Shown here one piece after another: positions 1-6,474 of a stretch of DNA of 6,474 nt. The DNA is from Singulisphaera sp. GP187 (GTDB lineage: Bacteria > Pseudomonadota > Gammaproteobacteria > Burkholderiales > Burkholderiaceae_C). Numbering within the stretch: position 1 is the first letter of the stretch; each line of letters starts with the position of its first letter. The stretch is taken from the NCBI GenBank assembly GCA_943327965.2, contig CALPYQ020000099.1, positions 1 through 6,474 on the forward strand, read 5' to 3'. Made by a program: the position numbers and the translations under genes. Below the pieces are notes generated by a model. That model saw only the letters and a program-made list of their open reading frames with translations, made no database searches and was not told where the DNA came from.

Positions 1-44
1 AAATCGCTTTCGCGGCGTTCTTGTTCAAACAGTAGCAAAAAACG

Positions 45-1184
45 ATGGCCAAACGAGACTTTTACGAAGTATTGGGTGTAGCCAAGAACGCCTCTGAAGA
101 AGAGATCAAAAAGGCGTATCGCAAATTGGCGATGAAGTTCCACCCTGACCGCCATCAGGGCGACGATGCCAAAGAAGCCGAGGCCAAATTCAAAGAGGTC
201 AAAGAGGCCTACGAGATGTTGTCTGACGCCCAAAAACGTGCGGCTTACGACCAGTACGGCCACGCTGGCGTCGACCCCAACATGCGCGGGCCAGGCGGCG
301 GTGCTGAAGGTTTTGGCGGCTTCGGTGAAGCCTTTGGGGATATCTTTGGTGACATCTTTGGTCAACAACGGGGCGGCGGCCGTGGTGGCCGTCAAGTATT
401 CCGCGGCGGCGACCTAAGCTATGCCATGGAAGTGACTTTGGAAGAAGCCGCTGCTGGCAAAGACGCGCAAATTCGAATTCCCGGCTGGGAAGAGTGCGAT
501 CCTTGTGATGGTACCGGCGCCAAAAAAGGCACCAGTGCCAAAACCTGCGGCACTTGCCAAGGCTCTGGCACAGTGCAAATGCGCCAAGGTTTCTTCAGTG
601 TTCAGCAAACATGTCCTCACTGCCGTGGCTCCGGCAAAATCATTTCCGATCCCTGCCCTTCCTGCAGTGGTCAAGGCAAGCTTAAAAAGCAAAAAACACT
701 TGAAGTCAAAATCCCTGCGGGCATTGACGACGGCATGCGCATTCGCAGTACCGGCAACGGTGAGCCTGGCACCAATGGTGGTCCTCCTGGCGACTTGTAC
801 ATCGAGATTCGACTCAAGAAACACGAGATCTTTGAGCGCGATGGCGACGACCTGCATTGCTCTGTGCCCATCGGTTTCAGCAAAGCCGCGCTGGGCGGCG
901 AAATTGATGTGCCCACGCTCAATGGCAAGGCAGCCATCGACATTCCTGAAGGCACGCAAACTGGCAAGCAGTTCCGTTTGCGCGGCAAGGGCATTAAGGG
1001 CGTGCGCGCCAGCTACCCAGGCGACCTTTATTGCCACATCACTGTCGAGACGCCCGTCAAGCTGACGGAACATCAGCGCAAGCTGCTGAAGGAGTTTGAT
1101 GAGTCTTTGCAAAAAGGCGGTGCCAAGCACATGCCCACAGGCAACAGTTGGACCGACAAACTCAAAGGTTTATTCGGCGCATAA
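45..1184 (+). CDS. dnaJ: Chaperone protein DnaJ (class I Hsp40), complete
   Basis: Co-chaperone that delivers unfolded clients to DnaK and stimulates its ATPase through the J domain; cytoplasmic. The 379 residues match the usual bacterial DnaJ length. The J domain spans about residues 4-72, with the HPD motif at 33-35. A Gly/Phe-rich linker runs from about 81 to 116. Four CxxCxGxG zinc repeats are intact: C151/C154, C168/C171, C190/C193 and C204/C207. The substrate-binding C-terminal domains run from about 215 to 340, followed by the dimerisation tail. The ATG at 45 is chosen because an in-frame TAG lies nine bases upstream (33-35) and the protein begins in typical DnaJ fashion ([12 protein letters not shown]). 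No strong Shine-Dalgarno is visible in the A-rich leader. Bases 1-44 contain no recognisable gene end; dnaK or grpE would be expected upstream, but this cannot be seen. Nothing looks broken or foreign. Confidence 0.98.
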   Translation: MAKRDFYEVLGVAKNASEEEIKKAYRKLAMKFHPDRHQGDDAKEAEAKFKEVKEAYEMLSDAQKRAAYDQYGHAGVDPNMRGPGGGAEGFGGFGEAFGDIFGDIFGQQRGGGRGGRQVFRGGDLSYAMEVTLEEAAAGKDAQIRIPGWEECDPCDGTGAKKGTSAKTCGTCQGSGTVQMRQGFFSVQQTCPHCRGSGKIISDPCPSCSGQGKLKKQKTLEVKIPAGIDDGMRIRSTGNGEPGTNGGPPGDLYIEIRLKKHEIFERDGDDLHCSVPIGFSKAALGGEIDVPTLNGKAAIDIPEGTQTGKQFRLRGKGIKGVRASYPGDLYCHITVETPVKLTEHQRKLLKEFDESLQKGGAKHMPTGNSWTDKLKGLFGA

Positions 1185-1189
1185 GTTGG

Positions 1190-1208
1190 GGGTCCTCATT
1201 TAGGACCC
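1190..1208 (+). terminator. Stem-loop just after dnaJ, possible terminator without a U-tract
   Basis: A perfect 7-bp stem, GGGTCCT (1190-1196) pairing with AGGACCC (1202-1208) around a 5-base loop, begins five bases after the dnaJ stop codon. Its position and GC content suit transcript termination or 3'-end protection of dnaJ mRNA. No run of T follows on the plus strand, so it is not a classical Rho-independent terminator. It may only attenuate, or act as an mRNA-stabilising hairpin. The structure is seen directly; the function is inferred. Confidence 0.4.
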
Positions 1209-1227
1209 GAGCTTGATCCAAGTCAAT

Positions 1228-1256
1228 TCCATGTTGGGCCATCGGCCTAACATGGA
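1228..1256. repeat. Strong inverted repeat (13-bp hairpin) abutting the nuclease start codon
   Basis: The left arm TCCATGTTGGGCC (1228-1240) pairs with GGCCTAACATGGA (1244-1256) around a 3-base loop. All 13 positions pair if one G-U (1236 with 1248) is allowed. The hairpin ends three bases before the ATG at 1260. It therefore fills the place where a ribosome binding site would lie, and no Shine-Dalgarno is visible. No T-run follows on either strand, which argues against a simple terminator. It could be a second element in ending dnaJ transcripts, a translational control structure for the next gene, or a protein-binding palindrome. The pairing is certain from the sequence; the role is open. 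Confidence 0.6.
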
Positions 1257-1259
1257 CAC

Positions 1260-2624
1260 ATGACACTTAACATTCGATTTTTAGGCGGTGCTGACACAGT
1301 CACCGGTTCCAAATACTGCGTTGAGCACAACGGCCAAAAACTGTTGGTCGATTGCGGCTTGTTTCAGGGTTACAAACAACTTCGCCTGCGCAATTGGGAT
1401 CCCTGCCCCACCCCGCCCAAAGACATCGATGCCGTCATTCTGACGCATGCCCATCTGGACCACAGCGGTTACTTGCCGCTGTTGGCACGCAATGGTTTTG
1501 AAGGCAAGGTTCACAGCACATCGGGGACGCGCGATTTGTGCGCCATCTTGTTGCCAGACAGTGGGCACATTCAAGAAGAAGATGCCTACTTTGCCAACAA
1601 ACACGGCTACTCCAAACACAGCCCTGCTTTGCCGCTGTACACCCAACAAGATGCCAAGTTTTGTTTGCAGCAGTTTCATCTGGAAAAGCTCAACACATGG
1701 TTCCAACCCATTCAAGGATGGAATGCCAAGTTCAGCAGCGCTGGTCACATCTTGGGGGCAGCCAGTTTGCTGTTGGAAGTTGGCGGTAAACGGATCCTTT
1801 TTTCAGGTGACTTAGGTCGTCCCGACGACAGCTTGATGACGCCGCCTGATGCGCCACCTCAAGCCGATACCGTGCTGATTGAGTCGACGTATGGCAATCG
1901 CATTCACCCCGAGGAAAACGTCAACGAAGAACTGGGGGAGGCATTGAAGCGGGTTTCTGCACGAGGGGGTGTGGCCGTGGTGCCTGTGTTTGCCGTTGGA
2001 CGAGCACAAGCCATTTTGCACAGCATTGCCCAACTCAAAGCGCAAGGCGCAATTCCACACGGCTTGCCCATTTTCTTAGACAGTCCGATGGCCATTCACA
2101 CCACCGCCTTGTTTAAGCGCCACATGGGGGAACACCGATTGAGTGAAAAAGAAGTTCAAGCCATGGACCACGTGGCCACCATGATACAAACCCCCGAACA
2201 ATCTAAGGCTTTGGTGAAAAGACACGGCCCCATGGTGATCTTGTCAGCCAGCGGCATGGCCACCGGCGGGCGTGTATTGCACCACCTGGCCAACCATGTG
2301 GGGAATCACCGCAACATGGTCATCCTGACGGGCTATCAGTCGCCAGGCACGCGTGGTGCCAGTTTGGCCAGTGGCGCATCAACCATTCGCTTGCACGGCA
2401 AGGACCTGCCTGTTGCCGCTGAAGTCGTTCAACTGAGTTCGGCCTCAGCCCATGCAGATGGCAATCAAGTCCTAGACTGGTTGAAAAAGATGCCGCAAAA
2501 ACCCGCCCAAGTCTATGTCGTTCATGGCGAACGAGAAGCCTCTGACGCCCTTCGTCAAAGGCTTGAAAGAGAACTCAAAATGCGCGCAATCGTGCCTGAA
2601 CATGCGTCGGTTTGGCCAGCTTGA
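1260..2624 (+). CDS. Beta-CASP metallo-beta-lactamase-fold RNA nuclease (CPSF73/TTHA0252-like)
   Basis: Predicted zinc-dependent RNA endo/exonuclease of the bacterial CPSF73-like group; cytoplasmic. The 454 residues match the family's usual length. The MBL core shows D31 (VDCG), the HAHLDH motif at 63-68 (H63, H65, D67, H68), H163 (SAGHILGA) and D184 (FSGDLG). The beta-CASP motifs are also present: E208 (ESTYG, motif A), H398 (SAHAD, motif B) and H422 (VHGE, motif C). The beta-CASP insert, about 245-375, carries DSPMA (274-278) and SASGMATGGR (329-338), which are family hallmarks. The C-terminal RNA-specificity (RMMBL) segment lies near 392-450. The start is fixed by the family-typical N-terminus, in which the GG..TVTGSKY segment falls within the first 20 residues. 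No Shine-Dalgarno is visible, and a 13-bp hairpin sits immediately upstream. All catalytic ligands are kept, so activity is expected; the RNA target is unknown. Confidence 0.93.
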   Translation: MTLNIRFLGGADTVTGSKYCVEHNGQKLLVDCGLFQGYKQLRLRNWDPCPTPPKDIDAVILTHAHLDHSGYLPLLARNGFEGKVHSTSGTRDLCAILLPDSGHIQEEDAYFANKHGYSKHSPALPLYTQQDAKFCLQQFHLEKLNTWFQPIQGWNAKFSSAGHILGAASLLLEVGGKRILFSGDLGRPDDSLMTPPDAPPQADTVLIESTYGNRIHPEENVNEELGEALKRVSARGGVAVVPVFAVGRAQAILHSIAQLKAQGAIPHGLPIFLDSPMAIHTTALFKRHMGEHRLSEKEVQAMDHVATMIQTPEQSKALVKRHGPMVILSASGMATGGRVLHHLANHVGNHRNMVILTGYQSPGTRGASLASGASTIRLHGKDLPVAAEVVQLSSASAHADGNQVLDWLKKMPQKPAQVYVVHGEREASDALRQRLERELKMRAIVPEHASVWPA

Positions 2625-2650
2625 GGGTTTGAAGCGATAAACTTCAGCCC

Positions 2651-4312
2651 ATGACATCCAAATCCCAAAGATCTCAAACCTCAAAATCCAACGCATGGCA
2701 TCCTGTCTGGGTCGCTTTGCTGGGCAGTCTCTGGCTTGCCAGCGCTAGCAATTACGCGCTGTGGGAACAAATTCATCAACTTCCTGAAGTGAATGGCCTG
2801 CGTGGACTGGCTTTTTCGGTTGGTTTTGCCGTCATCATCACTGGCGCTTTGACCACAATTTTGAGTTTTTTCAACTGGGGCAAATTGCTGAAGCCGGTGT
2901 TAACCGTTTTCTTTTTCAGCGCAGCCAGTGGTGCCTACTTCATGATGAGCTATGGCATCGTGATTGACAGCACCATGATCACCAATGTGATTCAAACAGA
3001 TACCAAGGAAGCCTTGGACCTTCTCAATTGGCGAATGCTCATCAGCTTTGGACTTTTGGGCATCTTGCCCAGTTGGGTACTTTGGAAAACGCCCATCAAA
3101 TCGCTGCGATTTGGTCAACAATTATTGGCCAATCTTCTCATGGCGGTTCTGTCGATGGCCGTTATTGTGGGCGCCTTATTGGCTGTTTTCCAAGACTTCT
3201 CCTCCATCATGCGCAACCACACACAGTTGCGCTACTTGATCAATCCACTGAACAGCTATTACGCCATTGGCATGGTGGCTGCCAAACCCTTCCAACAAGA
3301 CAACAAAACCCTGTTGCCCGTAGGTCAAGATGCCAAGCTGGCAACAGCCAAAGCCTCCGACAAACCACCCATGCTGCTGTTGGTTTTGGGTGAAACTGCG
3401 CGCATGGGCAATTTTGGTCTTAATGGCTATGAGCGCAACACCACACCCGAACTGTCCAAAGAAAATGTTGTCAGCCTGCGCGGCGTGATGTCGTGCGGCA
3501 CCAGCACCGCCACGTCTGTGCCCTGCATGTTTTCACATTTGGGCAAGGAAGCCTTTGAATCGAGAAAAAACAATTACGAAAGCCTCATCGATGTTTTCCA
3601 CCATGCCGGCTTGGCAGTGCTGTGGATTGACAATCAGTCGGGCTGCAAAGGTGTTTGCGAACGCGTTCCGCAAGCCCTTACCAAAGAACTCAAACACCCC
3701 ACTTTGTGCAAAGGTGGTGAATGCTTTGATGAAATCATGCTGCATCAATTGGACGAACGCATTCAAGCCTTGCCCGCAGATCGTCGCGCCAAGGGCGTGG
3801 TGGTGGTGATGCACCAGATGGGTAGCCATGGACCTGCATACTACAAACGCGTCCCTGACAACTTCAAAAAATTTCAGCCTGAATGTAAAAGCAATGCCTT
3901 ACAGGAGTGCTCACGCGAGCAAGTGGTGAATTCATTTGACAACACCATTCTCTACACCGATCACTTTCTTGGCCAAGCCATTCAATGGCTGAAAAAGTCA
4001 GACAAAACACATGCCGCTGCCATGCTGTACGTGTCCGATCACGGTGAATCCTTGGGTGAGAACAATATCTACTTGCACGGCTTGCCTTACCGCGTTGCAC
4101 CCGATGTTCAAAAGCGTGTACCTTGGATCACTTGGTTGTCACCCAACTTTGAAAAGCAGACTGGGTTAAATAGCGAGTGCTTGAAGAAAAAAATCAACAT
4201 GCCATTGACGCATGACAACTATTTTCACTCGGCATTAGGCTTGATGGGCATCAGCACCGAGGTGTACCAAGCCCCATTGGATGTCCACGCAGATTGCCGC
4301 GGCAAATTATAA
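2651..4312 (+). CDS. eptA: Lipid A phosphoethanolamine transferase, EptA/MCR family
   Basis: Inner-membrane enzyme that moves phosphoethanolamine from phosphatidylethanolamine to lipid A, reducing surface negative charge and affinity for cationic peptides such as polymyxin. At 553 residues it is the family's usual size. Five hydrophobic segments lie near 17-37, 53-75, 80-100, 127-147 and 157-180; the sulfatase-like periplasmic domain begins near 238. By alignment to MCR-1 from memory, the metal and catalytic residues are E248 (LGETAR), the nucleophile T286 (CGTSTATS), H393 (GSHGPAYY), D463-H464 (SDHGES) and H476. Likely disulfide cysteines include C282/C292, C332/C336, C353/C358 and C412/C420. 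It starts 26 bases after the nuclease stop, with no convincing ribosome site and only a weak 5-bp hairpin (2630-2646) in the gap. Co-transcription with the nuclease is likely. The acceptor (lipid A, or another glycan) is not proved by sequence. Its last six bases overlap the convergent DUF1854 gene. Confidence 0.94.
   Translation: MTSKSQRSQTSKSNAWHPVWVALLGSLWLASASNYALWEQIHQLPEVNGLRGLAFSVGFAVIITGALTTILSFFNWGKLLKPVLTVFFFSAASGAYFMMSYGIVIDSTMITNVIQTDTKEALDLLNWRMLISFGLLGILPSWVLWKTPIKSLRFGQQLLANLLMAVLSMAVIVGALLAVFQDFSSIMRNHTQLRYLINPLNSYYAIGMVAAKPFQQDNKTLLPVGQDAKLATAKASDKPPMLLLVLGETARMGNFGLNGYERNTTPELSKENVVSLRGVMSCGTSTATSVPCMFSHLGKEAFESRKNNYESLIDVFHHAGLAVLWIDNQSGCKGVCERVPQALTKELKHPTLCKGGECFDEIMLHQLDERIQALPADRRAKGVVVVMHQMGSHGPAYYKRVPDNFKKFQPECKSNALQECSREQVVNSFDNTILYTDHFLGQAIQWLKKSDKTHAAAMLYVSDHGESLGENNIYLHGLPYRVAPDVQKRVPWITWLSPNFEKQTGLNSECLKKKINMPLTHDNYFHSALGLMGISTEVYQAPLDVHADCRGKL
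4307..4312. other. Tail-to-tail overlap of eptA and the DUF1854 gene
   Basis: The TAA of eptA (4310-4312, plus strand) and the TAA of the DUF1854 gene (4309-4307, minus strand) lie side by side, so each gene's final two codons, stop included, are read on both strands. There is no intergenic space for a terminator, and transcripts from both sides must run into the opposite gene. The result is complementary mRNA 3' ends, and Rho-dependent termination is likely. Confidence 0.85.
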
Positions 4313-4783
4313 AAATCGGTCTAACAGCTTCCGCGAGAAGCGGTCCATTTGCGCCAAATCTCGAATGAGAAATTGGACGCCATGGCCGTCAGTCACCAAC
4401 AAAACCGTGCCTGACAAACGGCGAATGTCTTCCTCACCTTTCAGTAGCAAGAAAGTACGGCCCCGATCCGTTTCGATGTCCCATGTGCTGGGTGTGACAA
4501 AACTACTGACGCCATACAGCTTGAGAATTTGTGGCATAAATTCGCGCTGCGTCATGGCTTTTTGAATGTTGCTGCGTACGCTCGAAGAAAGCTCACTGAG
4601 GTGCGGAATCCAGAGTAATTCTTTGCCATCGACATCAACCACTGCAACGCCTTCATCGGGCGCCGCGACTGGAAAAGAACGAACAGCCAAAACGTGATCG
4701 TAACGAACACCTTCAGCAGACACATAAAACCACCGACCCGATGGGCTTTGATCAAATTGAATGTTCAACACATCGGCACTCAT
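4307..4783 (-). CDS. DUF1854 family protein, partner of the ABC exporter
   Basis: A 158-residue soluble protein with no signal peptide or membrane segment, so probably cytoplasmic. It fits the DUF1854 family, whose biochemical role is unknown to me. Recognisable family-like stretches are DGKELLWIPHL (52-62), REFMPQI (80-86), TPSTWDIETDRG (97-108) and DGHGVQFLIRDL (132-143), the last followed by a basic, Leu-rich end. Its ATG overlaps the stop codon of the upstream exporter gene (ATGA, 4780-4783), which indicates translational coupling and a shared function, perhaps as a cytoplasmic accessory of the transporter. From memory, the Burkholderiales members are labelled 'cyanophycin metabolism-associated', because they often sit beside cyanophycin synthetases. 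Here the downstream neighbour is eptA on the other strand, so that link is weaker. The stop codon lies inside the last codons of eptA. Confidence 0.88.
   Translation of the reverse strand: MSADVLNIQFDQSPSGRWFYVSAEGVRYDHVLAVRSFPVAAPDEGVAVVDVDGKELLWIPHLSELSSSVRSNIQKAMTQREFMPQILKLYGVSSFVTPSTWDIETDRGRTFLLLKGEEDIRRLSGTVLLVTDGHGVQFLIRDLAQMDRFSRKLLDRFL
4780..4783 (-). promoter_or_regulatory. ATGA stop/start overlap coupling the exporter and DUF1854
   Basis: Read leftward, the exporter's TGA (4782-4780) shares two bases with the ATG (4783-4781) of the DUF1854 gene. Only a loose purine stretch (AGAGAAACGG), placed too far upstream to be a good Shine-Dalgarno, precedes it. The second gene is therefore probably translated by ribosomes that finish the exporter and restart. 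The overlap is seen directly; the coupling is inferred from this well-known arrangement. Confidence 0.7.
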
Positions 4784-6474
4784 GCTGTCACCGTTTCTCT
4801 TAAGACGGCACCTTCAGATTCGGCCTGTCTTTGTTGGGCTTCGTACAAGCGCCAGTAAGCACCCTTGCTTTCAATGAGGACGTCGTGTGTACCCTCTTCG
4901 ACAATCAAGCCTTTGTCCATGACCACCAAGCGGTCTGCTTTGCGCAAAGTTGACAGGCGGTGGGCAATGGCAATGGTGGTTCGACCACGAACCAAATTGT
5001 CCAAAGCGTTTTGAATTTCTTTTTCGGTTTCAGTGTCCACCGCCGAGGTGGCTTCGTCCAAAATTAAAATCCGTGGATTGATGAGCAACGCGCGTGCAAT
5101 AGAGATGCGCTGTCTCTCACCACCCGACAAGCCCTGACCCCGCTCACCCACCAAGGAGTCATAGCCCTGCGGCATGCGCAAAATAAACTCATGCGCATGC
5201 GCTGCACGTGCAGCGGCCACAATTTGCTCACGGGTTGCCTCGGGCATACCGTAAGCAATGTTGTCTGCGATGGTGCCAAAGAACAAGAAGGGCTCTTGCA
5301 AAACCAAGCCAATGTGTCTGCGGTAGTCGGCCACCTTCAGCTGCTTAATGTCCACACCATCGAGGGCGATGCTGCCCTCAGACAAGTCATAAAAGCGGCA
5401 CATCAAGTTGACCAGGGTACTTTTGCCGGAACCGCTATGGCCCACCAAGCCAATCATTTCGCCTGGCTTGATGTCCAAATTCAATTGTTTGATCACGGCT
5501 CGATTGCCATAGCGGAAGCTGGCATTCGTGAGCGTAATTTTGCCTTCAACTTTGGGCAAGGAGACAGGATTGATGGGCTCTGGAACACTCGAGACATGGT
5601 CCAGAATTTCAAAAATACGCTTTGCGCCTGAAGCAGCTTTTTGGGTACTCGAAACAATCCGGCTCATCGAATCTAAGCGCGTGTAAAAGCGGCCAATGTA
5701 GGCTAAGAATGCGGTCAATACACCCACCGTGATTTGATCTTTTGAAACCAACCAAATACCAAAACCCCAGACCACCAACAAACCAATTTCCGTCATCAAG
5801 GTGACGGTGGGTGAGAACACCGACCAGACCCTGTTCAATCGATCGTTCACAGTCAAATTGTGTTTATTGGCATCAATGAAGCGCTGCGCTTCGCGGTCTT
5901 CTTGTGCAAATGCCTTGACCACACGAATACCCGGAATGGTGTCAGCCAACACATTGGTCACTTCAGACCAAACACGGTCAATTTTTTCAAAGCCAGTGCG
6001 CAGTCTTTCGCGCACCACATGAATCAACCAGCCAATGAATGGCAAGGGCAATAAAGTCACAATGGCCAAAGTGGGATTGATAGAAAACAAGATGATGGCG
6101 GTCATCATGATCATCAACACATCCGTGGCAAAGTCCAGCAAGTGAAGCGACAAAAAGACATTGATGCGATCGGTTTCACTGCCAATGCGGGCAATCAAAT
6201 CGCCGGTTCGTCGTCCCCCAAAATATTCCAAGGACAGCTTTAACAAATGTTGGTAAGTGGTGGTTCTGAGGTCGGCACCAATTCGCTCAGAAACCAGCGC
6301 CAAAATATATGTTTTGATCCAACCCAAGCCCCAAGCTACCAAAGCCGAAGCGAAGAGGCCCAACAAATACCAAGACACCACTTTGGGGTCGATGCTTTTG
6401 CCATTCTGATAAGGAATGAGCACATCGTCCATCAGCGGCATGGTCAGATAAGGCGGTACCAAGGTTGCAGCCGT
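4780..6474 (-). CDS. ABC exporter with fused membrane and ATPase domains, amino end beyond window
   Basis: Half-transporter of the lipid/peptide/drug exporter type (MsbA-like), expected to dimerise in the inner membrane and use ATP to export a substrate. The visible 564 codons lack the true start: the frame stays open to the edge (T-A-A-T-L-V-P-P), and the TTG at 6460-6462 is an ordinary internal Leu codon. Counting residues from that codon, membrane segments lie near 30-52, 107-128, 130-150, 219-240 and 244-260. The ATPase domain begins near 305, with Walker A GHSGSGKST (341-349), Q-loop Q389, signature LSGGE (445-449), Walker B ILILDE (465-470), D-loop SAVD (473-476) and switch H501. All ATPase motifs are intact. 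The gene overlaps DUF1854 by ATGA. In relatives this pair is labelled cyanophycin metabolism-associated (from memory). The substrate cannot be told from sequence, and a general lipid or drug exporter remains possible. Confidence 0.92.
   Translation of the reverse strand, partial: TAATLVPPYLTMPLMDDVLIPYQNGKSIDPKVVSWYLLGLFASALVAWGLGWIKTYILALVSERIGADLRTTTYQHLLKLSLEYFGGRRTGDLIARIGSETDRINVFLSLHLLDFATDVLMIMMTAIILFSINPTLAIVTLLPLPFIGWLIHVVRERLRTGFEKIDRVWSEVTNVLADTIPGIRVVKAFAQEDREAQRFIDANKHNLTVNDRLNRVWSVFSPTVTLMTEIGLLVVWGFGIWLVSKDQITVGVLTAFLAYIGRFYTRLDSMSRIVSSTQKAASGAKRIFEILDHVSSVPEPINPVSLPKVEGKITLTNASFRYGNRAVIKQLNLDIKPGEMIGLVGHSGSGKSTLVNLMCRFYDLSEGSIALDGVDIKQLKVADYRRHIGLVLQEPFLFFGTIADNIAYGMPEATREQIVAAARAAHAHEFILRMPQGYDSLVGERGQGLSGGERQRISIARALLINPRILILDEATSAVDTETEKEIQNALDNLVRGRTTIAIAHRLSTLRKADRLVVMDKGLIVEEGTHDVLIESKGAYWRLYEAQQRQAESEGAVLRETVTA

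Noticed and set aside
1..44. End of an upstream gene such as dnaK
   Set aside because: One frame ends in TAG at 33-35, but the ten residues before it do not resemble a DnaK or GrpE C-terminus, and the other frames show nothing recognisable.
414..1130. Long 238-codon open frame antisense to dnaJ, plus a 186-codon frame at 505-1065 in another frame
   Set aside because: Both lie wholly inside dnaJ, which has all its family motifs. Their translations are Ala/Arg/Lys-rich shadows with no recognisable domain and no start signals.
1213..1241. Sigma70-like promoter for the nuclease starting at TTGATC (1213-1218)
   Set aside because: At the normal spacing the -10 position reads GGGCCA, far from TATAAT, so no promoter can be supported.
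2630..2646. Hairpin TGAAG/CTTCA before the eptA start
   Set aside because: A five-pair, AT-containing stem with a 7-base loop is weak and common by chance; no role can be supported.
4327..4341. Hairpin GCTTC-CGCGA-GAAGC as a bidirectional terminator between eptA and DUF1854
   Set aside because: The stem is only five base pairs. The nearest T-run on the leftward strand (opposite 4311-4315) is about 11 bases from the stem, and there is none on the rightward strand. It lies in DUF1854 coding sequence and may be chance.
5191..5631. 146-codon open frame on the plus strand within the ABC exporter
   Set aside because: It is opposite the intact Walker A, Q-loop and neighbouring ATPase coding region. 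The translation has no family character and is best explained as a codon-bias shadow.
6460..6462. TTG as the start codon of the ABC exporter
   Set aside because: The frame remains open upstream to the window edge and encodes residues typical of the first membrane helix of such exporters. The first part of the membrane domain would be missing if translation began here.

Overview
The window holds five protein genes with almost no intergenic space. It looks like a chromosomal, vertically inherited region of a betaproteobacterium, probably order Burkholderiales and perhaps near Comamonadaceae. That placement rests on the style of the DnaJ and EptA proteins and on the paired ABC exporter/DUF1854 genes, a pairing I associate with Burkholderiales. 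The genus is an inference. No tRNA, rRNA, CRISPR array, insertion sequence or phage gene was seen.

Layout: three genes read rightward. First is dnaJ (45-1184), a complete class I Hsp40 co-chaperone. A 75-base gap (1185-1259) follows, holding two stem-loops. Next is a beta-CASP metallo-beta-lactamase-fold RNA nuclease (1260-2624), then, after 26 bases, an EptA/MCR-type lipid A phosphoethanolamine transferase (2651-4312). Two genes read leftward from the right edge: an ABC exporter half-transporter (4780 to beyond 6474, amino end outside the window) and a DUF1854 protein (4307-4783). These two overlap by the four bases ATGA and are almost certainly co-translated. The rightward and leftward groups meet tail to tail with a 6-base overlap of coding sequence (4307-4312).

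How the genes relate: dnaJ belongs to the DnaK/GrpE folding machine. The nuclease and EptA follow on the same strand with no clear promoter between them, so they may be partly read through from dnaJ, although the stem-loops after dnaJ could reduce this. The roles differ (protein folding, RNA processing, outer-membrane charge modification), and I see no proof of a common pathway. The exporter/DUF1854 pair corresponds to what is known, from memory, as the 'cyanophycin metabolism-associated' ABC transporter and DUF1854 protein. In many relatives these lie beside cyanophycin synthetase genes, but here the gene after DUF1854 is eptA on the opposite strand.

I did not find a clearly new biological system. 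The points most worth a second look are the strong hairpin directly before the nuclease start codon, the exporter/DUF1854 pair with no cphA on its downstream side, and the overlapping convergent gene ends with no visible terminator.
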